This document shows positions 47,460 through 56,231 of a stretch of DNA of 64,000 nt, piece by piece; position 1 is the stretch's first letter, and each line of letters opens with the position of its first letter. The DNA lies in assembly GCF_009765905.1 (NCBI RefSeq), contig NZ_LMUO01000009.1:692242-756241 (forward strand). Direction: 5' to 3'. The stretch comes from Mucilaginibacter sp. L196. GTDB lineage: Bacteria > Bacteroidota > Bacteroidia > Sphingobacteriales > Sphingobacteriaceae. The notes under the pieces were generated by a model that saw only the letters and a list, made by a program, of their open reading frames with translations, was not told where the DNA came from and did no database searches. The position numbers were made by a program, and so were the translations under genes.

Positions 47460-48086
47460 ATGATTGATGTTCTTATAGCAGACAGCCAAATATTAACGAG
47501 AGAGGGAATAAAATCAATGCTATTGGATATAATCGATATCCGAATTATAGGTAGCGCCAAGTCTTCTGGTGAGATGGAGCAACTCATTGTTGAACTAAAA
47601 CCACAGGTTATCATCATTGATCATGATTATAATAACAGATTTACCATAAAGGATATACAAAACGTTTATTCAAATCATAGCTATGCCCGGATACTTGTTT
47701 TATCTAACAGGGCTGCAAAGAATAAAGTCTTGGACATAATTGATCTGGGCATAAAAAATTATGTGTTTAAAGAATGCAGCAGGGAAGAACTTGTAACAGC
47801 AGTTTATAAAACGGCTAATGGCGAACAGTTCTTTTGCAAGAATACCTTTGAAACCCTATTCGGGAGTAAATTACTACCTGAAAGAGAAGAACCTGTAAAT
47901 GCTTTATCTTCCCGTGAAACAGAGATTATTCAACTGATTGCAGCGGGTATGACCAATAAGGAAATTGCTGAAAAGTTATTTTTAAGCATACATACTATAA
48001 AGACCCATCGTAAAAACATCATTAAAAAAATTGGTTTTACTTTCAAAAATGCCGCCGATTTGATGAGTTATACTAATCTTATTTAG
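47460..48086 (+). CDS. NarL/LuxR-type response regulator
   Basis: A 208-residue two-domain regulator. The receiver has Asp8, the phospho-acceptor Asp54 (IIIDHD), Ser82 and Lys104 (VFKEC), so it should be phosphorylatable. The C-terminal LuxR HTH (SSRETEIIQLIAAGMTNKEIAEKLFLSIHTIKTHRKNIIKKIG) is complete. No histidine kinase gene is adjacent. The start codon touches a perfect palindrome, and a putative metal uptake operon follows 88 nt downstream on the same strand, so it may control or be co-controlled with that operon. Confidence 0.9.
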   Translation: MIDVLIADSQILTREGIKSMLLDIIDIRIIGSAKSSGEMEQLIVELKPQVIIIDHDYNNRFTIKDIQNVYSNHSYARILVLSNRAAKNKVLDIIDLGIKNYVFKECSREELVTAVYKTANGEQFFCKNTFETLFGSKLLPEREEPVNALSSRETEIIQLIAAGMTNKEIAEKLFLSIHTIKTHRKNIIKKIGFTFKNAADLMSYTNLI

Positions 48087-48146
48087 ACTAATTATAAATT
48101 ACCCCCGTGGGGGTATTGTCTCGCCTTTGGGTTACTTATACTTTTG
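48083..48146 (+). promoter_or_regulatory. Promoter of the DUF4856/imelysin/HTTM/TonB operon with a second Fur-like box
   Basis: TTAGACT-A-ATTATAA at 48083-48097 resembles the 7-1-7 palindrome at 47434 (one change per half) and overlaps the regulator's stop codon. A Bacteroidota promoter follows: TTG at 48116-48118, a 20-nt spacer, and TACTTTTG (TAnnTTTG) at 48139-48146, 28 nt before the lipoprotein start. A small GC hairpin (ACCCCCGTGGGGGT) lies between box and promoter. Confidence 0.5.
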
Positions 48147-48173
48147 AGCCGTAATAAAACACTACAGCTCATC

Positions 48174-49268
48174 ATGAAAAAAACATTTACCGCACTTAGT
48201 TTAATTTCAGCAGCATTGTTATTTACAACAAGCTGTAAAAAATCATCAACCAAAACAGACCCTACACCAACCTATACTGTTCCAGCAACTTACAATTTTG
48301 CCAATGTTAATTATTCAGATGCCAGCATCCGTTTAAGTATGGCTAATGAAATGGCAGCGCTAATGGCATCTGCAACCACAGGGCCGGTTGACGGACAAAG
48401 GTTGCTGAACATGTTTACCAATACCAACTCTCCTTTTGCAAGCGCGGCCTCTAATACATCAGGCCTGCAGCTAAAAGATCAGTGCTTTACCCAATTACAA
48501 ACGGATATTCCCAACTTTATTGACAGTATTGTTATGGTAAGTAACTCCAAACAACCTGCAAGCAGGGGCGTTGCCGGTATTGGCGCAAGCTCGGTTACGC
48601 CAACATCTTTATATCCGCAAACAGCCACCGGAGTTAATTACGCGCAGGTATTTAAGAAAAGTATTATGGGGGGCTTGATCTGCTATGAGATCGTAAATAA
48701 TTACATGGTTAATGGCATTGGCAGCTCTGTTGATAACAACACTGTGGTTACAGGTAGCGGAACCGCTATGGAGCATAACTGGGACCTTGCTTTTGGTTAT
48801 TGGGGTGTTCCGGTTAATTTCCCGACAAGCAAAACAGGAGTATTATTCTGGGGAAGCTATACTACACAAATTGATTCTGGCTATCATGCCAATATGATAT
48901 TGATGAATGCCTTTTTGAAAGGTAGAGCAGCTATTACCAATAAAGATATGCCTACCACACAGGCACAGGCCACTATCATTATGCAAACATTTGAAAGAAT
49001 GACCGGCGCGGCTGCATTACAGGAAATCAATGAAATTAAAGAAGCCCTAACAGATAATGTTAAAAGAAACAGCGCCCTATCTGAGTGCTATGGCTTTGTA
49101 AATTCACTAAAATATAATCCCGCACGTAAAATTACTGATGCGCAAATCAATACCATACTGGCGTTATTCCCCAAAAACTTTTGGGATTTAACACCTACCG
49201 ATATTGATAACATTCAAAATGCTATTGCTACACAGTATAACTTTCAAAGTGTGAAAGACATTCTTTAA
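48174..49268 (+). CDS. DUF4856 family lipoprotein
   Basis: A 364-residue lipoprotein; I start at the ATG at 48174, giving MKKTFTALSLISAALLFTTSC with Cys near residue 21, not at the TTG at 48144. The mature protein opens with TYNFANVNYSDASIRLSMANEM, the wording I associate with DUF4856, and is largely helical. The family has no proven function. It regularly stands beside imelysin-like, HTTM and TonB receptor genes, which suggests a surface role in metal acquisition. Confidence 0.78.
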   Translation: MKKTFTALSLISAALLFTTSCKKSSTKTDPTPTYTVPATYNFANVNYSDASIRLSMANEMAALMASATTGPVDGQRLLNMFTNTNSPFASAASNTSGLQLKDQCFTQLQTDIPNFIDSIVMVSNSKQPASRGVAGIGASSVTPTSLYPQTATGVNYAQVFKKSIMGGLICYEIVNNYMVNGIGSSVDNNTVVTGSGTAMEHNWDLAFGYWGVPVNFPTSKTGVLFWGSYTTQIDSGYHANMILMNAFLKGRAAITNKDMPTTQAQATIIMQTFERMTGAAALQEINEIKEALTDNVKRNSALSECYGFVNSLKYNPARKITDAQINTILALFPKNFWDLTPTDIDNIQNAIATQYNFQSVKDIL

Positions 49269-49272
49269 TGAT

Positions 49273-49306
49273 TAAAACCGGGTATCTATTTAGATGCCCG
49301 GTTTTA
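49273..49306 (+). terminator. Hairpin between DUF4856 and imelysin-like genes
   Basis: A 15-bp inverted repeat with one mismatch (TAAAACCGGGTATCT at 49273-49287, AGATGCCCGGTTTTA at 49292-49306, ATTT loop), ending in TTTTA. It may partly terminate transcription inside the operon and so raise the level of the first lipoprotein. Confidence 0.65.
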
Positions 49307-49355
49307 TAACAATTTATCAGGCTATATAAAATCAGCCTACAAATAAAATAAGATT

Positions 49356-50474
49356 ATGCGTATAAAATTTATCTACCCGGCCCTCATTGTTTTAATTGCA
49401 ATGGCGGCTTTTCAAGCTTGTAAAAAGTCAGGAACTTCTCCCAATAGCGGTAGCTCCGGCTTTGATCGTGTTGGTATGCTAAAAAATCTGAGCACTAACA
49501 TTATAATTCCTGGTTACGTAAGTTTTCAGGCTTCTGTAGTTTCATTAGATTCTTCAATCACTGCGTTTAATGCCAACCCTGATATTACCAAGTTGGGTAA
49601 TTTACAAACTACATTTAAAATTGCATATGAAAGATGGCAAGCAGTATCAACTTTTGATTTTGGCCCTGCGTCAAACGAAAATTTAAGAATAAGCTTAAAT
49701 ACTTTTCCTGCTGACGTTAATCAGATCAATACCAATGTAGGCTCCGGGTCATATAACCTGGCATCATTATCAGCTTTACCTGCAGAAGGCTTCCCGGCTT
49801 TAGATTATCTTTTGTTTGGAACCGGAGCAGACAATAATGCCATACTTGTACAATACACTACTGATAGCCAGGCGGCCAATCGTAAGGCTTATTTGGCTGC
49901 AGTTAGCATCATTATCAAAACAAAAATTACCAATGTTTTATCAGCCTGGAAAACTACCTATCCGGCCACTTTCTTAGCTGCCTCAGGAACAGATGTAGGT
50001 AGTTCTGTAGGGCAACTGACCAATGAGCTTAATGAAGATTTTGAAGTGATAAAAAACTATGAGATAGGCATACCGGCGGGAACAGAATCCATGGGTACTA
50101 CTTTCCCTAATAAAGTTCAGGCTTACTATTCAAAAATATCATTACAACTTACTTTACTGCATTTGGCAGCCATCCAAAATATTTATTTGGGACAGAGTGC
50201 AACAGGCAACGGGCTTGGCTTTGATGATTATTTAGTGAGTGCAAAAGCTACTTATAACGGAGGATCATTGAATGATGCTATTACAGCCCAATTCGCTACC
50301 GCAACCGCTAAACTACAAGCGCTGTCTGATCCGTTAGCAAATCAGATAACAACCAACTTAACCGGTGTTACCGCTGCTTATACCGCGTTACAATTGCAAA
50401 CAGTATTATTAAAAACAGATATGCCGTCGGCTTTAGGGATTTTGATCACTTACGGCGATACAGACGGAGATTAA
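49356..50474 (+). CDS. Imelysin-like lipoprotein lacking the GxHxxE motif
   Basis: A 372-residue lipoprotein (FQACKK, Cys22) of the imelysin/EfeO-like helical family: NLSTNIIIPGYVSFQ at the N-terminus and KIAYERWQAVSTFDFGPASNE are typical. Where metal-linked imelysins carry GxHxxE, this protein reads GFPALD at residues 145-150 in GFPALDYLLFG, so His is lost and Glu is Asp. It may not bind iron in the same way. The membrane protein gene starts 3 nt after its stop, so they are coupled. Confidence 0.85.
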   Translation: MRIKFIYPALIVLIAMAAFQACKKSGTSPNSGSSGFDRVGMLKNLSTNIIIPGYVSFQASVVSLDSSITAFNANPDITKLGNLQTTFKIAYERWQAVSTFDFGPASNENLRISLNTFPADVNQINTNVGSGSYNLASLSALPAEGFPALDYLLFGTGADNNAILVQYTTDSQAANRKAYLAAVSIIIKTKITNVLSAWKTTYPATFLAASGTDVGSSVGQLTNELNEDFEVIKNYEIGIPAGTESMGTTFPNKVQAYYSKISLQLTLLHLAAIQNIYLGQSATGNGLGFDDYLVSAKATYNGGSLNDAITAQFATATAKLQALSDPLANQITTNLTGVTAAYTALQLQTVLLKTDMPSALGILITYGDTDGD

Positions 50475-50477
50475 TAC

Positions 50478-51857
50478 ATGCTAAATTTAATAAAGGAGAA
50501 ATTCAACCTCCTTAACAAAACTGACAGGCATATTGCACCGCTTGCCGTTCTGCGGATGGCATTTGGCAGCATTATGCTGGTTAGCGTTGTGCGCTTTTTG
50601 CTAAAAGGATGGGTTTACGCATTTTACATTAAACCCAAATATCATTTTACTTTTTATGGGTTTTATTGGGTAAAGCCATTTGATGCTATGGGCATGTATC
50701 TGCTGTTTGCAATACTCATAACAACCAGCATATTGGTTACCATAGGTTTGTTTTATAGGATTGCCATAAGCACATTTTTTTTATGTTTTACTTTTGTAGA
50801 ACTGATTGATAAAACCACCTATTTAAACCATTATTATTTTATAAGCGTAATGGCATTTTTAATGATACTGGTGCCTGCGAACAGGTATTTTTCTGTTGAT
50901 GTTTTACGAAAGCCAAAACTGGAAATCACTAATGTGCCGTGGTGGACGATTGATATATTTAAGTTACAGCTCTTCATCGTTTATTTTTTCGCGGGATTAT
51001 CCAAACTGAACTATGATTGGCTCATTGCCGCTATGCCTTTAAGAATCTGGCTGCCTGCCAGCAGCCATTTGCCTGTTATTGGTGGTTTGTTAACCCAGTT
51101 ATGGGTAGCATATTTATTTTGCTGGTTTGGCGCTTTGTTTGATTTATCGATCGGGTTTCTATTGCTTAATTCAAAAACCCGTAAAGTTGCTTATTTGCTG
51201 GTTATTATTTTCCATCTAGTAACCGCATGGTTCTTTAAAATAGGCATGTTCCCCTATATCATGATTTTTGTAACCATCGTTTTCTTTTCAGAAAATACTC
51301 ATCGCAAAATCATTAAGTATATAGGCAGCATTTTTTCGAAAGCAAATACAATTTCTTCAACTGATAATATCAATTCTTTTTATCAAATCAGAGTATCAAA
51401 AAAAAGAATTATATATACCCTGTTGGTGCTGCATTTTACCATTCAACTGCTGCTGCCTTTCCGTTATTTGCTATATCCAGGTAAGCTTTATTGGACTGAG
51501 GAAGGTTACTGTTTTTCGTGGCGGGTAATGTTGATGGAAAAAGGTGGCACAGTATTTTTTCACGTTAAAAATCCTCAAACAGGTAAAAGAACTGAAATAA
51601 TTAATTCACAATACCTTACTGATTTTCAGGAAAGCCAAATGTCGACACAGCCGGATATGATCTTGCAATTCGCGCATATACTGGCTGCTGATTATCAAAA
51701 AAGAGGAATTGAAAATCCTATAGTAACCGCCGAAAGCTACGTAACCCTAAATGGCAGCGGCAGCAGGCTATATATTGATAGTGCCGCAAACCTGGCTAAT
51801 GAGCAAGATAGTTTCGGCCATAAAAAATGGATACTTCCATTTCATAACAACAACTAA
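50478..51857 (+). CDS. HTTM domain membrane protein (vitamin K-dependent gamma-carboxylase-like)
   Basis: A 459-residue inner-membrane protein with about eight to nine hydrophobic segments. The HTTM region resembles the core of gamma-glutamyl carboxylase: IDKTTYLNHYY with His118 and YFFAGLSKLNYDWL with Lys176, the position of the catalytic base Lys218 in the human enzyme. Bacterial homologues have no agreed substrate. It lies between an imelysin-like lipoprotein and a TonB receptor whose start overlaps its stop by 1 nt. A modification or redox step during metal capture is conceivable, but that is speculation. Confidence 0.83.
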   Translation: MLNLIKEKFNLLNKTDRHIAPLAVLRMAFGSIMLVSVVRFLLKGWVYAFYIKPKYHFTFYGFYWVKPFDAMGMYLLFAILITTSILVTIGLFYRIAISTFFLCFTFVELIDKTTYLNHYYFISVMAFLMILVPANRYFSVDVLRKPKLEITNVPWWTIDIFKLQLFIVYFFAGLSKLNYDWLIAAMPLRIWLPASSHLPVIGGLLTQLWVAYLFCWFGALFDLSIGFLLLNSKTRKVAYLLVIIFHLVTAWFFKIGMFPYIMIFVTIVFFSENTHRKIIKYIGSIFSKANTISSTDNINSFYQIRVSKKRIIYTLLVLHFTIQLLLPFRYLLYPGKLYWTEEGYCFSWRVMLMEKGGTVFFHVKNPQTGKRTEIINSQYLTDFQESQMSTQPDMILQFAHILAADYQKRGIENPIVTAESYVTLNGSGSRLYIDSAANLANEQDSFGHKKWILPFHNNN

Positions 51858-54295
51858 TGAAACGTACTTTTATACCCATAATACTTCTTTTTTTACTCTG
51901 CTCGTTTAATTTATCGGCACAAACGTTTACCATAAACGGCGAAGTAAAGTCTTCATCCCGTAATGGTGTGGCTAATGCTTCTGTAGCGTTAAAAGGCACA
52001 TCTTACGCAACCATTTGCGATTCATCGGGCAACTATCATTTAAATAATCTAAAACCCGGCAATTATGTATTGCAGGTGTCTGCTGTTGGTTATCAGTCGG
52101 CTGTTAAAGGGCTTCAAATAACCAAAAATCTTAGAGTCAACGTATCTCTTGAATTATTGGTACAGCAGTTAAACGATGTAAGCGTAAACGCCCAAAAGTA
52201 CAATACATTTGGTATTACCCGGCTAAAAGCCGTAGAGGGAACAACCATTAATGCTGGTAAAAAAAGCGAAGTAGTGGTAATGGATGACATAGTAGCTAAT
52301 AAAGCTGCAAATACCACGCGACAGATCTATTCAAAAATAGCGGGATTAAATATATGGGAAAGTGATGGTGCCGGTATCCAACTGGGTATTGGGGGCAGGG
52401 GGTTGAACCCTAATCGTATTACGAATTTTAATACTCGCCAAAATGGTTATGATATAGCCGCCGATGCGCTGGGTTACCCGGAAAGTTATTATACGCCCCC
52501 GGCAGAATTGGTTGACCGTATTGAGATATTAAGAGGGGCATCATCCTTACAATATGGAACTCAATTTGGCGGCCTTGTTAATTTTAAGTTGAACGACGGT
52601 ATTACTAATAAACCTTTTGAGTTTACCTCGCGCGAAACGGTAGGCTCATGGGGTTTTTTAAATGAGACTAACAGTATTGGCGGTACTGATGGGAAGGTGC
52701 AGTATTATGCTTTTTATCAGCATAAGTCAGGTGATGACTGGCGGCCAAATGCTAATTTTAATGTTAACACTGCCTATACTTCTATTACTTACAATGCTAC
52801 CAGTAAGTTTTCGATAGGCTTTCAGTACACGCATATGGATTACCTGGCCCATCAGCCCGGAGGCCTTACCGACGCTGAATTTGCAGCAGACCCACAGCAA
52901 TCTGTACGCAGCCGTAATTGGTTTAAGGTGGATTGGAACCTTGGCGCTGTATTGCTGAATTATAAAATAAACGATAACCTGAAATTCAATTCCCGCTTTT
53001 TTGGATTGCTGGCTGACAGGGATGCAACCGGTGATTTGACCGATTTGATAAGTCGCCCTGATTTGGGTGGTGACAGGAACTTGTTTAAGGATAAATACAC
53101 GAACTATGGTAATGAGAGCCGCCTGTTGTATAGTTATAAAATTGGTGAACAAGCTCAAAATTTACTGGTAGGGGTAAGGTATTATAAAGGGCTTACCAAC
53201 CGGCAGCAAGGTTTTGGTAATGATGGTTCTACAGGCAATAATTCAGATTTTAATTATGGAAACTCTGCTACTGACGTGAACGGCTATTCAAAATATAATT
53301 TCCCTAATTATAATGTGGCTCTTTTTGCCGAAAATATATTTCATATCACTTCAAAATTCAGCATTATACCCGGTGTAAGGTTTGAAAACATTGTTACCAA
53401 GGCCGATGGCTCTTATAGAATTGTTAATACCGATGGAGCCGGGAATGTTATTTTTGACCAGCTAGTAAGTGATGTTAAAAATAGCGACCGGCATTTTGTG
53501 ATCGGTGGATTAGGCTTAAGTTATTACCAAAGTGAAGCCATGCAATTTTATGGGAATATATCGCAGAATTACCGGGCCATTAATTTTAGTGACCTGTATT
53601 CTGTTGTAAAAACCACGGTGGTTGATCCCAATCTGAAGGATGAAACGGGCTACTCGGCTGATTTAGGAGTGCGGGGCAACATATCGGCTATATTTAATTA
53701 CGATGTGAGCGTATTTGACATTTATTATAATAACAGAATAGGTACTTACCTATCATCAGATGCAAACAACAATGCTTTTCAATATCGCACCAATATTGGC
53801 GCATCACAAAATTTAGGGTTAGAAACCTTTGCGGAGTTAGAGCTTTTGCATTTATTGGGAATGGATACAAAAAAAACCAGTCTATCGGTTTTCTCTAACC
53901 TGGCATTAATAAATGCACGCTACGTTCATACACTAAACTCGGCTTTTGATAATAAGAAAGTAGAGCTTGCGCCCGATGTAATATTTAAGACCGGGCTATC
54001 GTATAAGTATAAAAAACTTTCCACCAGTTACCAGGTTGCCTACACCAGCTCACAATTCAGCGATGCTACAAATGCTGTATTTACGCCCAGTGCGGTTGAT
54101 GGTATAGTGCCTGCATACACAGTTATGGATTTTTCGGCAAGCTATAAACTAAGTAAAATATTTTCATTAGAAGGCTCGATCAACAATCTCGCAAACACAA
54201 AATACTTTACCCGCCGCGCAGATAGTTACCCTGGCCCAGGTATTATACCTGCTGATGCCAGAAGCTATTTTTTGACTTTGCAAGTGAAATTATAG
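51857..54295 (+). CDS. TonB-dependent receptor, probable iron/siderophore type
   Basis: An 812-residue outer membrane receptor with a signal peptide (to about LSAQ, residue 22), a carboxypeptidase-regulatory-like domain (FTINGEVKSSSRNGVANASVALKG, to about 100), a plug (LVDRIEILRGASSLQYGTQFGG) and a barrel ending in FLTLQVKL. The plug lacks the SusC signature, and the overall layout is FecA-like. The receptor gene overlaps the HTTM gene stop (TAATGA). With the Fur-like boxes upstream this suggests an iron or metal-complex importer; the ligand is unknown. Confidence 0.9.
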   Translation: MKRTFIPIILLFLLCSFNLSAQTFTINGEVKSSSRNGVANASVALKGTSYATICDSSGNYHLNNLKPGNYVLQVSAVGYQSAVKGLQITKNLRVNVSLELLVQQLNDVSVNAQKYNTFGITRLKAVEGTTINAGKKSEVVVMDDIVANKAANTTRQIYSKIAGLNIWESDGAGIQLGIGGRGLNPNRITNFNTRQNGYDIAADALGYPESYYTPPAELVDRIEILRGASSLQYGTQFGGLVNFKLNDGITNKPFEFTSRETVGSWGFLNETNSIGGTDGKVQYYAFYQHKSGDDWRPNANFNVNTAYTSITYNATSKFSIGFQYTHMDYLAHQPGGLTDAEFAADPQQSVRSRNWFKVDWNLGAVLLNYKINDNLKFNSRFFGLLADRDATGDLTDLISRPDLGGDRNLFKDKYTNYGNESRLLYSYKIGEQAQNLLVGVRYYKGLTNRQQGFGNDGSTGNNSDFNYGNSATDVNGYSKYNFPNYNVALFAENIFHITSKFSIIPGVRFENIVTKADGSYRIVNTDGAGNVIFDQLVSDVKNSDRHFVIGGLGLSYYQSEAMQFYGNISQNYRAINFSDLYSVVKTTVVDPNLKDETGYSADLGVRGNISAIFNYDVSVFDIYYNNRIGTYLSSDANNNAFQYRTNIGASQNLGLETFAELELLHLLGMDTKKTSLSVFSNLALINARYVHTLNSAFDNKKVELAPDVIFKTGLSYKYKKLSTSYQVAYTSSQFSDATNAVFTPSAVDGIVPAYTVMDFSASYKLSKIFSLEGSINNLANTKYFTRRADSYPGPGIIPADARSYFLTLQVKL

Positions 54296-54428
54296 TTTCT
54301 ATTTGTTTTGTTATTGAAATGAGCGGAGATCAAGGGATTCATTAGAACACCTACAAGAAAATTTTAAGGATTATTAGAGAAATTTATAAAGAGAAATAAT
54401 GAATAATCTTTTCCTCCCGACACTGTGA

Positions 54429-54466
54429 AACCGGAGTAAAAACTTCCAAAAGTAATCACTCCGGTT
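54429..54466. terminator. Hairpin between convergent receptor and aldehyde dehydrogenase genes
   Basis: A perfect 9-bp stem (AACCGGAGT at 54429-54437, ACTCCGGTT at 54458-54466) with a 20-nt loop, between two convergent genes. No strong T-run is present, so strength is uncertain. Confidence 0.5.
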
Positions 54467-54514
54467 CAGTATTCACAATCATTGAAATGTGTCGAACTAA
54501 TTTTTCTGAATAGG

Positions 54515-55834
54515 TTACCTTATCTCTAATACAGATCTCATATGACTGAAAGTCTGGAAACTATATTGCCCGTGATATTTACCCATTCCCGAAGTTCCTA
54601 CACCACCAAAGGGTAAAAAATGGGTTCCTACATGTATCAGTGTACTGTTAATTTCAGCATCACCACTTGTCGTCCTGCTTAAAACATCCTCTGCAAAACC
54701 CTTATCCTCAGAGAATACATATAATGCTAAGGGCTTAGGCCGGGAATTGATCTCATCGAGAACCACATCAATGTCGGAGTAGGCCAGAAATGGAAGAATT
54801 GGCCCAAATATTTCCTGTTGCATTACCGCGTCTTGCCAAACAACATTATCCATTATTGTCGCCTCAAAATAACGGGTTTCCAGATCATACTTACCCCCAT
54901 ACACCACTTTTTCTTTTGCCGCATCCAAATAACCCGCGAGGTTCCTCACCTGTTGCTGTGAGACAATCTTGCCAATCTTACCCAATGAATTACCATTGTA
55001 GGTCTTCTGGAGATGGGCTTTAAATCTCTGGATCAACTCATCCTTTATCGATTCGTGCACATAAATGTAATCAGGGGCTACACAGGTCTGGCCACAGTTC
55101 ATCCATTTGCCTCTTGCAATCCTTTCAACTGCCTTGTCAAGGTTGGCATCTTTATGCACAATGGTCGGCGATTTTCCGCCCAGTTCCAGTGTCAATGGGA
55201 TTAGCTGCTCGGCGGCGGCCCTCATTACGATCTTTCCCACGTTAGGGCTTCCTGTAAAGAAGATATAGTCAAATTTCAGGCTTAACAAAAGCGTATTTTC
55301 CTCAATTGAGCCTTGTATAACCGAGATATAGTCAGGAGAAAATGCATCCCTCACTATATTTTCAATAACACCAGCAACATTTGGCGTATTCTCCGATGGC
55401 TTGATGATAGCGGTATTTCCGCCCATTATAGCACCCAATAAGGGACTAAATGTCAATTGAACAGGATAGTTGAAGGGGCCTACAATGTAGCTAACCCCAT
55501 ACGGCTGAAAGGTTACCTTACTTATAATTTCACCACCTGATGCATGTTGCCTTGAAGGCATTTCAAGAGGCTTAGCCCAGATTTCAAGATTGTCAAGACA
55601 GTAATCCAGCTCATCCAAAACTAGTTTTATTTCAGCATACTCGGTCTCTGATTTGCTTTTCCCCAAATCTGTGAACATGGCGTTGCAAATGGCATCATTA
55701 TGCGCTATAAATGATTTTTTTAAATTCTCCAACTGCTGAATTCTGAAATCAACTGATTGAGTCTTCCGGGTTGCAAAGAACTTTTTTTGGCTTTGAAACA
55801 CCTCTGTTATATGCTTTTTTTGATTTATATCCAT
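54515..55834 (-). CDS. Aldehyde dehydrogenase, class 3-like
   Basis: A 439-residue enzyme of the short ALDH class 3 type, which oxidises aliphatic or aromatic aldehydes. Visible residues are Glu217 (LTLELGGKSP), Cys251 (NCGQTCVAPDY), Asn122 (GPFNYPVQL) and the C-terminal GGVGTSGMGKYHG block. It lacks the long N-terminus of the dioxovalerate dehydrogenase in this window. A remnant gene lies directly upstream on the same strand. No pathway can be assigned from context. Confidence 0.9.
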   Translation of the reverse strand: MDINQKKHITEVFQSQKKFFATRKTQSVDFRIQQLENLKKSFIAHNDAICNAMFTDLGKSKSETEYAEIKLVLDELDYCLDNLEIWAKPLEMPSRQHASGGEIISKVTFQPYGVSYIVGPFNYPVQLTFSPLLGAIMGGNTAIIKPSENTPNVAGVIENIVRDAFSPDYISVIQGSIEENTLLLSLKFDYIFFTGSPNVGKIVMRAAAEQLIPLTLELGGKSPTIVHKDANLDKAVERIARGKWMNCGQTCVAPDYIYVHESIKDELIQRFKAHLQKTYNGNSLGKIGKIVSQQQVRNLAGYLDAAKEKVVYGGKYDLETRYFEATIMDNVVWQDAVMQQEIFGPILPFLAYSDIDVVLDEINSRPKPLALYVFSEDKGFAEDVLSRTTSGDAEINSTLIHVGTHFLPFGGVGTSGMGKYHGQYSFQTFSHMRSVLEIR

Positions 55835-55909
55835 TTCTATTTTTCTGGCTTTAACTATTTTATATTTGAGAACACTCAGATAGTTCTAAGGTGATAACAA
55901 ACTCAACAA

Positions 55910-56143
55910 TTAATTACTGCGTTTGTTGCCTGTTAGCATTTTATTTTTAGCTAAAAGTGTTATCATTTTTTCTGCCACGGCTTCAGATGATGCATGATTT
56001 TGTCCGGTGGTCAATAAGCCATTTTCCACAATCAGATTATAAAAATGTTGGGCAGATAATTTTATCTCCGAAAGGTATTGTCTGCAATCATCATCTGTTG
56101 CAGATCTTTCACAAGATTCTACTATATTTAGTTCTTTAAACAT
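55910..56143 (-). pseudogene. C-terminal remnant of a DJ-1/PfpI-type protein
   Basis: This 77-residue frame contains VENGLLTTGQNHASSEAVAEKM, which closely follows the C-terminal end of DJ-1/PfpI glutamine-amidotransferase-like proteins (pattern DGNLITGQNPASS). The first 40 residues do not fit the family and the fold's nucleophile region is missing. It is best read as a truncated leftover; a real small protein cannot be excluded. It lies 75 nt upstream of the aldehyde dehydrogenase gene. Confidence 0.5.
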
Positions 56144-56231
56144 CTTTTTTATATTAATACCCGATTAGGTATAAATACACTGATTTTTTCAGCATTTAGA
56201 AATACCTAATTAATATTAGTGATCTCAAAAA

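Noticed and set aside
52727..53158. 143-codon antisense frame in the TonB-dependent receptor
   Set aside because: Overlaps a clear receptor barrel region and shows no domain of its own.
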